Source: Novosphingobium rosa NBRC 15208
GTDB lineage: Bacteria > Pseudomonadota > Alphaproteobacteria > Sphingomonadales > Sphingomonadaceae
NCBI RefSeq assembly: GCF_001598555.1
Contig: NZ_BCZE01000058.1
Location: forward strand, 1-53,802
DNA length: 53,802 nt
Reading direction: 5' to 3'
Both the position numbers and the translations under genes were made by a program. Position 1 is the stretch's first letter; every line of letters starts with the position of its first letter. The notes below the pieces were generated by a model that did not search any database, had not been told where the DNA came from, and saw nothing but the letters and a program-made list of their open reading frames with translations. This document shows, piece by piece, positions 35,046 through 43,839 of this stretch.

Positions 35046-36467
35046 TCAGCGGTTGCGCCAGGAAGCGGTGCCGGCGGCGTCGCGCGCGTCGCGGTCACGC
35101 TGGCGCAGCAGGGCGGCATAATTGGCCGAGAGGTTGGCTGCAGACAGCGCGGCCAGATAGGACTGACGCATCTGTCCGCGCTGGCGCAGCACCTCCTCAC
35201 GCAGGTCCCGCAATTGCTCAATCCCCTTGGAGAGGATTTTTGTCTGGCAGACCTTCGTGCTGTCCAAACTGTTGGCGCCGGCAACGGTCGTCCCGCGCTC
35301 GGCGTTGGTGACGGCAAAATCGATCGAGCGGCTCAGATCATTGAGCATCTGATAGGCGAGGGTGAGGGCGACCAGTTCATCGGTATCGGCTATAACCGAG
35401 TCCGGCACGCCCTGGCGCACGCCCCATTCAAGCATGCGATAGACCGGCAGCGTCTTCACATTGGCGACGAACTGTTTTTCATCGCTGGTGAGTGCCGAGC
35501 GGCTGTGGATCTTGGTCGAGATAGATTCCAGCCTGGTGCGGGCAAGTTCAAGCGCGCCCTTGCCGCCGTCCGCAGAGCAATCCGCCGAGGTTGCAGGAAC
35601 ATTGAGTGCCCGGGTCTGGACCTTGCCCGTCAGGAAATCGTCCGAGGAGTCGGTGTCCTGGTGCGGGCAGGCCGGGATCGCCGAGAAGATCGGCACCTTG
35701 TCGCCGGAATCCCAGCGCATATAGACGTCGCCGACCCGCGCTCGCATCACGCCCGCCCAGTCTCCGGCTCCCACACGCGCGGCGGCATGAGCCAGCAGGG
35801 AGCCGGTCTTGAAGATGTCGGTCACCTCGGTCGGGCAGTTCTCCAGAGCGTCCTTCAGATCCTCGGTGGGATTGTTGTTGTTGGATTTAAGCTTCTCGCG
35901 GCTCTGCTGGTAGCTTTTGGCAAAGCCCTCGGAGACGGATTTTGAGCCGGTCATTTCCTCGATGATCCCGCCCATATTGTCATCGCCCTTGGCGATCTGA
36001 ACCATGCGATTGGCGAGGCGACAGTCGTTGACCTGGATGGAGTTGAGGTAGTTGGTGACCGCCTCCATCTTGGAGAGGATGTTGCCCATCTTCTCATCGA
36101 GCGTCTCGAGCAGGTACTGGAAGGCGATGGCGGGCGCGGCCTGCAGGATGCTCTCGAGCTTCTGGACGAGATAGTCAGCGTCGAGGAAAGACATGCCGCC
36201 AAGAAACATATCGATGCCGCCGCACCCTGCCTTTACCTTGGGCAGGCTCATGGACATCAGATAGTCGTCATGGACATCGACGCGCCCTGACATGCCGCCC
36301 GCCGTCACATAGCCGCGGGTCTGGTCGGAAAAGCTGCCCGGTGAGGTATAGGTGACATTGTCGAACCAGCTTTCGGCCCAGCTCTGAGCATGGGCGGGCG
36401 TGGAAGCCGCACAGGTTGCGAGAGCAGTTGCGCAGGACAGGCTCAGAAGATGACGCAGCTTGGGCAT
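35046..36467 (-). CDS. traH: TraH, pilus assembly protein
   Basis: A 473-residue periplasmic protein of the TraH family. A signal peptide (about residues 1-27) is followed by the characteristic GYVTAGGMSGRVDV and AGCGGIDMFLGGMSFLDADYL pattern, in which Cys residues form a disulfide. The centre has a CPTEVTDIF motif and the C-terminus (residues 400-460) is predicted coiled coil (ILSKGIEQLRDLREEVLRQRG-like). TraH interacts with TraF and TraU-type proteins in F and is unique to F-type systems. It lies 88 bp after the thioredoxin-like gene and 15 bp before traG. Confidence 0.93.
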   Translation of the reverse strand: MPKLRHLLSLSCATALATCAASTPAHAQSWAESWFDNVTYTSPGSFSDQTRGYVTAGGMSGRVDVHDDYLMSMSLPKVKAGCGGIDMFLGGMSFLDADYLVQKLESILQAAPAIAFQYLLETLDEKMGNILSKMEAVTNYLNSIQVNDCRLANRMVQIAKGDDNMGGIIEEMTGSKSVSEGFAKSYQQSREKLKSNNNNPTEDLKDALENCPTEVTDIFKTGSLLAHAAARVGAGDWAGVMRARVGDVYMRWDSGDKVPIFSAIPACPHQDTDSSDDFLTGKVQTRALNVPATSADCSADGGKGALELARTRLESISTKIHSRSALTSDEKQFVANVKTLPVYRMLEWGVRQGVPDSVIADTDELVALTLAYQMLNDLSRSIDFAVTNAERGTTVAGANSLDSTKVCQTKILSKGIEQLRDLREEVLRQRGQMRQSYLAALSAANLSANYAALLRQRDRDARDAAGTASWRNR

Positions 36468-36555
36468 GGCGGACCTCGTCGAAAGGAAGGGGACGCAGAA
36501 TGCCGGCCCGCCATGCGCGGCAATCTTGCGGGTGAAGGAAGGGGGAGGGTCAGCA

Positions 36556-37137
36556 TCAGCGCCGTGGCCCCGGTTTCGGGCCCATCGTACCGACGATGCC
36601 GGTGTAGCGAGCCATACCGCGCAGAGCGATGCCGGGCTTTACGCCTGAGAGCATCTTGGTCGCCAGATAGGCATTGCGCGAGAGGTTGGAGAGATGGTCG
36701 GTGCCGATGGCGATCGGGATCGTGCGGTCCGGGTCGGCGATCGGTCGGACCCACGCCACAGGATGGCCGACCCAGGGTAGACCGAGGCGGCCCGAGCGGA
36801 GCAGGGCTTCCTGGCCGCTTATGGTGCGGATCTGCCAGTGGTAGCGGGAACGAAACTCGCTAAGCTTGGACCAGAGATCGGCGCAAGGCACGCAGCTGGG
36901 CGAGGTGGTCATCTCGATCATGCTGACCGATGCCGCACTGGCCAGGGTTTCGGTAAAGTCGGGAGGAAAGGCCTGCGTTTCCGGGACGCGGGTCAGCAAG
37001 CTTTGCAGGGAGGCAGCGTCAGCCGCAACGTGGATCGGACTGGCCGTCCCATTTCGGGACGGTTGGGCCAGCGCCAGAGCGGGCAGCAATGCGGTCGCCA
37101 GGAGCAGGGCCGCTGGTCGGGTCAGACGGTTGCGCAT
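36556..37137 (-). CDS. Periplasmic thioredoxin-fold protein in tra operon
   Basis: A 193-residue exported protein (signal peptide about residues 1-24) with a redox motif SPSCVPC, Cys82 and Cys85, in a thioredoxin-like setting. After it comes GLPWVGHPVAWVRP, which resembles the cis-Pro region. It is shorter than TraF and lacks the TraF N-terminal domain. It starts 2 bp after the TraF stop, so the two are coupled. F has one extra oxidoreductase, TrbB, in a similar neighbourhood; this protein could be its counterpart, but the sequence is too divergent to name it. It probably helps form disulfides in the Cys-rich TraN, TraU and TraH proteins. Confidence 0.75.
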   Translation of the reverse strand: MRNRLTRPAALLLATALLPALALAQPSRNGTASPIHVAADAASLQSLLTRVPETQAFPPDFTETLASAASVSMIEMTTSPSCVPCADLWSKLSEFRSRYHWQIRTISGQEALLRSGRLGLPWVGHPVAWVRPIADPDRTIPIAIGTDHLSNLSRNAYLATKMLSGVKPGIALRGMARYTGIVGTMGPKPGPRR

Positions 37138-37139
37138 GC

Positions 37140-38024
37140 CTACCTCCCGTAGCTGACAAGATCGCCGCCGATGGCGCGCGGGTCGAGCGCCGAGACCGGG
37201 CCGTTGGAAAGGGCATCAAAGAAGCCGTCTTCCTCGCCCGCACCGGTCAGGAACTGCTCGGGCCGGATATCGCCCGAGAGCAGCCGCACGGCCTGATAGG
37301 CGGTCTGGATGAGGTTGGGATAGGCCTCGACCCCATTGGCGATGACCATGCGCTGCTGTGAGTTGCGGCGGATAACCATCGTGGTGGGCGTAACCTCGAC
37401 CCCGAAGCGGTGCCCCATCTCAGGCCTGCGATCGAGATCCATCAGGGTAACCTGCCAGCCCATCTCATCCTGGAAGCGCTGCACGATGGGCCACTCGACC
37501 TGGCAGTAGGCGCAGGTCGAACGACCGAACATGACGAGTGCGAATTCCCCGGCATGGGCGCGCAGATATTGGCGGCGCACCGCATCCTTTTGGGCCAGCA
37601 ACTGATCGCGGGCATCGCCCACCATGGGATTGGCCGATTTGGAATTGAGCTCAGGATGCAGCAGCATGGCGATCTGGGTGACGCCGGCAAAGGCGCGGGC
37701 CTTGCGCCGCGCAAAATCCTCAAGCTTCCAGAAATCGGCCACCGCGTCGACAGTCAGTACGGTCGCTGCATAATCGCGTTGCTCCTCGATCAGCTTGCGG
37801 ATTTTGGGCGGTGTCCAGGTTGCCAGCTCGGCCATGGGGGGAATGGTCGGCTTTTCGAGGCTGTTTGGCTCGTCGGCTTTCTCGGGGAGCTTCGGCGGGG
37901 CCTGGTACCACCAGTATCCTTGCTTGAGGGGAGCGGAGTGCTCACCGCTTACGGGCTGAGCGTGAACGGAAAGGGGCACCGCGAGCAGGGCAGCCAGCAT
38001 CAGCGTGCGCGAGGCGGCCGTCAC
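37140..38024 (-). CDS. traF: TraF, pilus assembly protein with thioredoxin domain
   Basis: A 294-residue TraF of the F-type family. The start is a GTG overlapping the stop of the preceding S26 peptidase gene (GTGA at 38024-38021). A signal peptide (about residues 1-22) precedes the GYWWYQAPP segment, conserved in TraF. The C-terminal thioredoxin domain holds an active-looking RSTCAYCQ motif (Cys171, Cys174) and VEVTPTTMV as the cis-Pro loop. Some F-type TraF proteins have lost the CXXC; here it is intact, so the protein may work as an oxidoreductase. It acts in the periplasm with TraH, TraU, TraW and TrbC in pilus extension. Confidence 0.92.
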   Translation of the reverse strand: MTAASRTLMLAALLAVPLSVHAQPVSGEHSAPLKQGYWWYQAPPKLPEKADEPNSLEKPTIPPMAELATWTPPKIRKLIEEQRDYAATVLTVDAVADFWKLEDFARRKARAFAGVTQIAMLLHPELNSKSANPMVGDARDQLLAQKDAVRRQYLRAHAGEFALVMFGRSTCAYCQVEWPIVQRFQDEMGWQVTLMDLDRRPEMGHRFGVEVTPTTMVIRRNSQQRMVIANGVEAYPNLIQTAYQAVRLLSGDIRPEQFLTGAGEEDGFFDALSNGPVSALDPRAIGGDLVSYGR

Positions 38025-38620
38025 AGGACCTTCTCCATGCGATGCAGACGCTCGATGGCGACAAGCCCGAAATAGCGACTGTCAAAGCCGCTGGGGTGAG
38101 ACGATCCCACATAGGCAAAGCCCGGCGGTATGACGGCGGCATCGGGTTTCCAGTGGTCAAGATGCTGACCTCCATGGCCGCGGGCCTTGCTCACGCCGAG
38201 GAGATGACCGTTGCAATAGAACCAGCCATCGCTCGCCCCTCGTTCCATCTGCGAAGGCTTCTCGATCATGGCGATGCGGTCGCCTGGCAGGCAGAGGGCA
38301 TATTTGGTGACACCAACCGGCTTTGGCCCCGCGAGCGGATGCGAAAGGCTGAAGGAGACCAGATCGCCACGCATGATCGGCCCCGGTGCCGCGCGCACCG
38401 CCCAGGCATCGATCGACGGGCTGGCGACCAGCGTCACCTGGGGTATCGCCCACCAGGTGAGAAGCCCGATCGGCAGCACGATGCCGTAGGCTTTCCAGAG
38501 CTGGCCCGGGCAAGGAGGGGCGCCAAGACCGCCCGCGCCCAGTGCGACCGCAGCCTTGAGGGGCAGCAGCTTGACCTCGGGCCAGAGTGCCTTACCGGTG
38601 TGCCATGCGAGCCTGAACAT
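38021..38620 (-). CDS. S26 signal peptidase, RP4 TraF / TrhF-like pilin maturation protease
   Basis: A 199-residue membrane protease. The ATG at 38620 has a near-perfect AAGGAGGTGG site 3 nt upstream; an earlier frame extension lies inside trbC. One transmembrane helix spans about residues 44-62. The nucleophile region VASPSID offers Ser67 or Ser69, and the general base Lys106 is in VTKYALCLPGDRI, close to the KxxxxLPGD block of RP4 TraF and LepB. RP4 TraF trims and cyclises the TrbC pilin, and the R27 H-pilus system has related proteases. No TraQ or TraX equivalent is visible, so this enzyme may process the TraA pilin. Overlaps trbC by 29 bp and traF by 4 bp. Confidence 0.87.
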   Translation of the reverse strand: MFRLAWHTGKALWPEVKLLPLKAAVALGAGGLGAPPCPGQLWKAYGIVLPIGLLTWWAIPQVTLVASPSIDAWAVRAAPGPIMRGDLVSFSLSHPLAGPKPVGVTKYALCLPGDRIAMIEKPSQMERGASDGWFYCNGHLLGVSKARGHGGQHLDHWKPDAAVIPPGFAYVGSSHPSGFDSRYFGLVAIERLHRMEKVL

Positions 38621-39470
38621 CGGCCACCTCCTTCTTGCCGCCCAGACGGGCATATTCTTCGAGAAGGCCGGAGAGCGCCGCATCGCCATAGACGAGCTGG
38701 CTACCATGGGGGCTGTCGTCCTCCCGCTCGCAATAGGGCTGGGTCGGATCGCCGGGGATCATGGTGAGTGCCGGGACGCGCGTCACGCCATGCTGGCGAA
38801 ACACCAGCGGATCTATGATCACCTGGACCCGGCGCATGACACAGGCTGGGCCTTCACAGCCGGGATCGACCCGCAGCATTTGCGCGGAGAGCTTTGCCAT
38901 CGGCCCGACTTTGCGAAGCCCGCCCGGCATGCCTCGAAAGGCGATGACGCCGCCGACGGGTTCGAGCTGTGCCGCATAGGCCCGCAACTCGGCTATCGGC
39001 ATCGAAGAGGATGCGAAGATGACGGGTACGAAACCCTTCTCGGCCGACGGCTGCGCAACGCCGGCAAGGGCCTCGCGCGCGGGTGCTTCAAGCCCGAGTG
39101 CCTGACCGATCCGCTTGGCCATCGCTTCGCGCTGCGCGTCGAGATCGCCGCGCGCGGCAGCCGCAGCCGATCTGGCGCGGGCATCCAGGGCTGGCGAGGT
39201 CAAGCGGTGATGCAGACCGTCGAAGGCGCGCCGCTGCGGGGCGTCGGGCAGGTTCGGGAGAACTGGACCTTGGGCTACAGGAGGGGCCTTCTGTTGCGCA
39301 GCAATGGCAGCGCGCAACCGGTCAGCAGCGATTTGACCTTGGGCCTCAATTGCTCCGCGCGCTGAGCTTTTTGTCGCCGTCTCCTGAGCCGAAAGGGTGG
39401 CGGGAGGGATCAGCAGAAAAGCAGCGGCGAGCGCCGCGGCCCTACTGGACAGCCGTCTGCATATAGGCAT
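38592..39470 (-). CDS. trbC: TrbC, F-type pilus assembly protein
   Basis: A 292-residue periplasmic protein of the F-type TrbC family (not the RP4 pilin of the same name). A signal peptide (about residues 1-28) is followed by an Ala/Arg/Gln-rich helical region and a thioredoxin-like C-terminal domain: VPVIFASSSMPIAELRAYA, and then VQVIIDPLVFRQHGVTRVPAL, without an active CXXC. The start overlaps the end of the second traN part by 29 bp and has AAGGA upstream. In F, TrbC acts with TraW in pilus assembly; in several F-like systems the two are fused. Here they are separate genes. Confidence 0.9.
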   Translation of the reverse strand: MPICRRLSSRAAALAAAFLLIPPATLSAQETATKSSARGAIEAQGQIAADRLRAAIAAQQKAPPVAQGPVLPNLPDAPQRRAFDGLHHRLTSPALDARARSAAAAARGDLDAQREAMAKRIGQALGLEAPAREALAGVAQPSAEKGFVPVIFASSSMPIAELRAYAAQLEPVGGVIAFRGMPGGLRKVGPMAKLSAQMLRVDPGCEGPACVMRRVQVIIDPLVFRQHGVTRVPALTMIPGDPTQPYCEREDDSPHGSQLVYGDAALSGLLEEYARLGGKKEVADVQARMAHR

Positions 39471-40551
39471 CGATCTTGTCCTTCATGTCGATCTGGATGT
39501 CGGACTGAGCCTTGCTCGTGACGTCCGCGTAATATTCCGAGAGATCCATCTTGCTGAAGTCGAGCGCCTGGAACTCCTCGGGCGTGAAACCCCGGCAATA
39601 GGGCGCCTGAGGCGTGCCCCAGCCCACAGCGTTGAAGCTCTTGAGCTGCGGGCGGCCCTGCTCCTGGATGATACGGGCAAGCTTGGTGTTGAAGCAGCAA
39701 TTGCCGACCGACTTCTGGATGCAGATGCCCAGGATCTTCGAGCTGCACCAGGTGCCGACCTCATGGCACATGGCCGATCCGCGCAGGACGCCTGCCTCCA
39801 TGTCCTGCTGGTCGCAGCCCGAGAGCAGGAACTCGAGCACCAGGTTGATCGCAAGATCGATGGCGATCGAGGTGGGATCGATGCCCACGATGATTGCATG
39901 GCCTGCCGCGCTGGCGGCCTCGCTTGCCGTGGCGCCGGCCTTGAAGGCTGTATAGGCAGCCTTCATGCCGGTGAGGACGCCCTTGGCCACCGCGATCTTT
40001 GTGGAAATCGAGGTGAGCGACGAGCCCATCCCGTCCTTCACGATCGTGCCACGGTTGCGGCAGCAGTTGGAAAAGGTGGTGAGGAGCCCGGCCGGGCGGC
40101 AACGCAGCGCGCGGCCGGAAAAAATCTCGATCGCGCCATAGCAATTGCCGTCGGCGTCGACCGCGCCATCGCTCGCGACGCCCGGATCATCGGTCACGGG
40201 ATCGGTGCTGATCGCGGTGCTGCCGGCAGCACAGCTGTTGGGTGAGCAGGCGGGCGTACCGCCGGCTGCCGGGGTCAGGCATTGATACTGAGACCCGAGC
40301 GGGCAGGCATATTGGCCACTCGCATCTGCGTTGCAGGGGACCTGCTGGAGCGGGCACATCCAGGCGCCGCTTGTGCTCGCGGTGCAGGAGGCAACCTCTC
40401 CGCTGTCAGCGGCATCACCATTGCCGTTGAGATCGGCCGCGCACAGAAATTGGCTCTGGGCATAGGCTGGCGGCGCGCCAAGGAGCAGCAAGGCGGGCGA
40501 CAGCGGGGTGAGCAGCCATCTCCAGGCCGGGAGGCGGACCCGCGCGTTCAT
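39442..40551 (-). CDS. TraN, C-terminal polypeptide (separately exported)
   Basis: A 369-residue Cys-rich protein matching the C-terminal half of F-type TraN: FSNCCRNRG, then GCDQQDMEAG, CHEVGTWCSSKILGICIQ and GNCCFNTKLARIIQEQGRPQL, a run of paired cysteines typical of TraN. It begins with its own signal peptide (about residues 1-31, ending AYAQ) at an ATG that overlaps the stop of the upstream polypeptide by ATGA. In most systems this part is joined to the N-terminal part in one chain of about 600-1,100 residues. TraN is the outer-membrane protein that recognises the recipient surface. A gene split with independent export, rather than simple decay, is suggested by the signal peptide and coupling. 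Confidence 0.82.
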   Translation of the reverse strand: MNARVRLPAWRWLLTPLSPALLLLGAPPAYAQSQFLCAADLNGNGDAADSGEVASCTASTSGAWMCPLQQVPCNADASGQYACPLGSQYQCLTPAAGGTPACSPNSCAAGSTAISTDPVTDDPGVASDGAVDADGNCYGAIEIFSGRALRCRPAGLLTTFSNCCRNRGTIVKDGMGSSLTSISTKIAVAKGVLTGMKAAYTAFKAGATASEAASAAGHAIIVGIDPTSIAIDLAINLVLEFLLSGCDQQDMEAGVLRGSAMCHEVGTWCSSKILGICIQKSVGNCCFNTKLARIIQEQGRPQLKSFNAVGWGTPQAPYCRGFTPEEFQALDFSKMDLSEYYADVTSKAQSDIQIDMKDKIDAYMQTAVQ

Positions 40552-42485
40552 CGCTGGGTCGCCGTGCAGACGAGGTCGGCGCCCGAGAGGCGCAGGGACT
40601 GCATCATCACCACGGCCTCAGGGAAATCATCGATGCAGCCGCAATCGGTGACCAGTTCCTCACCGCTGCCCAAGGGGCAGGTGTTGGCGCTCGTGCAGGC
40701 GTGATAGAAGGTGTCGTAGCTTGCAGCATCGTTCTGCTTCGATCCGACGACACCGGCGAGAGCCGCATCGGCATTGACCTTGGGGGCCCGCGTCTTGCAG
40801 ACCGCCTCGCAGCTTGAGACCGTCCCTCGATCGGGCAGGGCAAAGGCGCTGTTGGAGGTCGTGACCGTGCCGTCTGCTGCCGTTGTGCGGTCCGCCAGCA
40901 GGGTTTCGGTCGAATGGTCGATGATATAGGCGCCGCGCGTCAGATCCGGCGTGGCTGTCGAGGCGACACATTGATAGCGCCGGTCGCGCTCATAGAAATC
41001 ACGGGTCACGCTTTGCTGGCAGGCCGAGGAGCTGATGATCCGGCTTTGCGACAGCGGCTTTAGCCCTGTGTTGATACCATTTACGAAGGTCTGAACCCCA
41101 TCAACCGTTTCGTTGTAGAGATGGCAGCTGGTGTCGGCGGCATTCGCGACGCAGGTGTCGGTCAGGGTTTCGGTGAGGTGGCATGCGGAGTCCACGGAGG
41201 CCGAGATCAGTGCGTAGGTCTCGCCGCCAAGCGCGACCGCAACCCGCAGCCAGATATCGTGATCGCCATTTGTGAGGTAATGGGTGAGGTCGAGATTGGG
41301 GTAGGCGTAGAAGGTCTTCTTCTGCTCGCAAACGCCCCCCGGCAGGCCATTACCCTGCCAGTCTCCCGGCCCCCAGGAGACAAGCTTGCCATCGATCCGC
41401 ACCTGACCCCAGTCATCAGCAAACCAGCTGGTGAGCCTGACGCTCGTGAGGCGGGACGCGTCGGTGACATGCAGCGTCATATGGAAATCGTAGAGGGTGC
41501 AGGAGCCCGAGAGGCTGTTGTCCGAGGGCGAGCCCATGGCAAAGGCAATCGTGCCGTCACCATAATCATAGCTGGCAAATCCTCCGGCACTGCGCTGGAT
41601 GATATCGCTTGCCGTAGAGCTCTGGAGGCTGAGATTGCGGGTGACCGCACAGTCGCGCATCTCCTGGCTCTTGCCGAGACCAGCGGGCGACCCAGCCAAT
41701 GTCTGGAAAACCGAACTGACCTGTGAAGCGGCATTCGCGTCACTGGTGAGGCTGGAGGCATCGCTCGCATAGCTGGTGACCGAGACTGCGGGCGCGGAAG
41801 TGCAAGATGTGGTCTGGGCGCCGGTGTAGCGGATGACCGGCCCATCGACGGCGGCCTGGGTGACGGCAATGCGCGGGTCGGCGGTGGTGAGCGCACCCAC
41901 CACGCCGCCACCGATGTCCTTCAGCACAGTGGCCAGATTGGTCCAGGCGAGATTGCTGCCGCAGGAGGCATTGATGCAATAGCAGGCCGAGAGGGCGGAG
42001 AGGTCCACCTCGGAGAGCTTGAGTTCTCCCGCGCTGCCCACCGCCCACTGGTAGTTGTGGCAGTTGTTCCAGGTGCCGGCATCGCAGCCGATGATGCCAT
42101 TGGCGCAGACCCCGGAGACAGGTTTGGGCATGCTGAGCGCCTCGTCGAATGTGCCGTCGAGATCCTTGTCACGCGAGATCGACAGTGTTCCCAGATCGCC
42201 CGTACTTGCGGGCTGGGCGAGGATCTCGATCATGGTGGCCGTCTTTTGACAGGCGAGGTTCGGCGAAAAGCTGGTCGCACCGTTGATGGTGCTGACGCTG
42301 CCGCCCGAAAGGCCCGGCGTCAGATAATTCTGTTGCAGCGCATCGCTGTCGCCGGTCTTCGCCTGCGATGCGGAGGCGGCAGCTCGGGCACGATCTTCAA
42401 CCGTCTGTGCTGCAGCATTGCCGGTCAGAGCCAGCATCATCCAACCTGCCAGCGGGGCCGAAAGGAGGCCGGCTTTGCTCACCAT
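40548..42485 (-). CDS. traN: TraN, N-terminal polypeptide
   Basis: A 645-residue exported protein with a signal peptide (about residues 1-26) and more than 25 cysteines. The opening DRARAAASASQAKTGD and the patterns GCDAGTWNNCHNYQW, CYCINASCGSN and the ending CPLGSGEELVTDCGCIDDF belong to large TraN proteins of IncHI/sphingomonad-type F systems. The middle (about residues 320-430) looks like a beta-rich lectin or sandwich insert (GQVRIDGKLVSWGPG), which in TraN is the recipient-specificity region. It starts inside the upstream small gene (7-bp overlap) and is coupled to the C-terminal polypeptide. Confidence 0.87.
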   Translation of the reverse strand: MVSKAGLLSAPLAGWMMLALTGNAAAQTVEDRARAAASASQAKTGDSDALQQNYLTPGLSGGSVSTINGATSFSPNLACQKTATMIEILAQPASTGDLGTLSISRDKDLDGTFDEALSMPKPVSGVCANGIIGCDAGTWNNCHNYQWAVGSAGELKLSEVDLSALSACYCINASCGSNLAWTNLATVLKDIGGGVVGALTTADPRIAVTQAAVDGPVIRYTGAQTTSCTSAPAVSVTSYASDASSLTSDANAASQVSSVFQTLAGSPAGLGKSQEMRDCAVTRNLSLQSSTASDIIQRSAGGFASYDYGDGTIAFAMGSPSDNSLSGSCTLYDFHMTLHVTDASRLTSVRLTSWFADDWGQVRIDGKLVSWGPGDWQGNGLPGGVCEQKKTFYAYPNLDLTHYLTNGDHDIWLRVAVALGGETYALISASVDSACHLTETLTDTCVANAADTSCHLYNETVDGVQTFVNGINTGLKPLSQSRIISSSACQQSVTRDFYERDRRYQCVASTATPDLTRGAYIIDHSTETLLADRTTAADGTVTTSNSAFALPDRGTVSSCEAVCKTRAPKVNADAALAGVVGSKQNDAASYDTFYHACTSANTCPLGSGEELVTDCGCIDDFPEAVVMMQSLRLSGADLVCTATQR

Positions 42486-42811
42486 CGGATGCCCCCTGTC
42501 ACTTCGCGCAGGCCCTTGCGCAGGCGAAAAAGCATGCCGGTGGGAAGCTCGGCCACATTGCTGCTGGTCATGCGAAACACTGCCTGCCCTTCAAAAATGG
42601 TCAGCACGGCCTGAGGCGAAGCGGGCGGGAGAGGATCGCCCGCTCCGACCGGGACAGGGGCGGCCGTGCTGACCAAGGTTGGAGCAACGCCTCCGGGGTT
42701 TTGCGGCGTTGCTCCCTCCACGCAGCAGTCCGGGCAGTCGTGGCGACTGTGGCGGGCAGACCAGTGAGTGCCCGGAACTGCTTCGAGGAAGGGCGGGGAA
42801 GACGGGTTCAT
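42479..42811 (-). CDS. Small protein between TraU and TraN, unknown
   Basis: A 110-residue frame whose ATG overlaps the traU stop (ATGA at 42811-42808) and whose stop overlaps the traN start by 7 bp; this tight fit on both sides argues that it is translated. It has no signal peptide. A CPDCC cluster lies near residue 26, a proline-rich stretch near 45-66, and a C-terminal block FEGQAVFRMTSSNVAELPTG that looks folded. I know no family for it. It could be a small cytoplasmic accessory protein. The lack of a signal peptide sets it apart from its exported neighbours. Confidence 0.6.
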   Translation of the reverse strand: MNPSSPPFLEAVPGTHWSARHSRHDCPDCCVEGATPQNPGGVAPTLVSTAAPVPVGAGDPLPPASPQAVLTIFEGQAVFRMTSSNVAELPTGMLFRLRKGLREVTGGIRW

Positions 42812-43839
42812 GGCGCGGAGACCCCCGCGCAGCAGATCGTCTTCTCAAAGATCATGAACTGGGCATTGTCCTTGCCCGGGGCATGCTTGGCCGAGGTCCA
42901 GAGCGAACCGGGGCGGCCGATGTTGACGCAGCTGCCGCCCTTGACCGGCTCCATCAGCTGGAGTTTGTAGCGGCTCTTTGTCCAGATCGGCTGCTTCTTG
43001 AAAGAGCAGCCATCGGCGGAATTGATGGTGAGGAGCCCCAGGCGCCCCATCATGAAGATGCCGCGCGAGGCAAGTCCGGCCCAGGCCTCGACGCTGTCGT
43101 CGAAATGGATGTCACCGGCGAGCGGATAGGTGTTGCCCCAGGATCCCATGCACCAGAAGAGCGGATCGAGCACGGTGCCTGCAGCGGCAGCCGCGCTGTC
43201 GGCCATGCAGGCGAGACCTGCCGCCGGATTGCCAAAGAGAATGCTCTCGGGCTGGATGATCGCTGCGAGCGCCCCTGACTGCCAGGTCGGCATGACCTCG
43301 GTCATCATGGCAACATCGAAGCCATCGTCCTGGAAGCAGGGGAGGTCGGTGAACAGATCGAGCATCTTCCAGACCGGCGAGATGTAATAGTGCATCTGGG
43401 CGAAGAGCTTGCGCGTGTTGGTGCCGTCGGTGATCGAGGACTGGCTGCCCTGGAGCTTGCCGCCGGTCGGCATGAGGTCGGCGCCCAGCGCCATCATGCA
43501 GCCCGGCTCGGTCACCACATCGACCATGCGGTTGGGCGACCAGAAGCTTACCTTGATCCCGAACCAGAAGGTTGCGCCCTTGCGGCAGGCGCAGAGCGGC
43601 GCCGAAGCGGACTGTGCGTCGAGCGCCTTGTCGAGCTTGTTGTAGGGCCCCACGCGAACGCCGCCGATGGTGATGGGAAAGATGCAGGTCCAGCGTACTT
43701 TGGTGATCGGATTGAAGACCGTGCCTGCCTCACATTTCGAAGCATGGGCAGGAGCAGCCATCGCCAGCAGCGAGGCGGCAAGGGCGCCCGCGGCGGCATG
43801 AGCAGCGCGCTTTGTGAGTTTGGTGCGGGCAGATTTCAT
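42808..43839 (-). CDS. traU: TraU, pilus assembly protein
   Basis: A 343-residue TraU family protein. A signal peptide (about residues 1-33) is followed by the conserved start FNPITKVRWTCIFPITIGGV, then CACRKGATFWFGIKVSFWSPNRMVDV and LDPLFWCMGSWGNTYPLAG, with the many conserved cysteines expected. The gene overlaps traW upstream and the small unknown gene downstream, each by ATGA. In F, TraU is needed for DNA transfer more than for pilus formation and acts in the periplasm with TraW, TraF and TraH. Confidence 0.95.
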   Translation of the reverse strand: MKSARTKLTKRAAHAAAGALAASLLAMAAPAHASKCEAGTVFNPITKVRWTCIFPITIGGVRVGPYNKLDKALDAQSASAPLCACRKGATFWFGIKVSFWSPNRMVDVVTEPGCMMALGADLMPTGGKLQGSQSSITDGTNTRKLFAQMHYYISPVWKMLDLFTDLPCFQDDGFDVAMMTEVMPTWQSGALAAIIQPESILFGNPAAGLACMADSAAAAAGTVLDPLFWCMGSWGNTYPLAGDIHFDDSVEAWAGLASRGIFMMGRLGLLTINSADGCSFKKQPIWTKSRYKLQLMEPVKGGSCVNIGRPGSLWTSAKHAPGKDNAQFMIFEKTICCAGVSAP

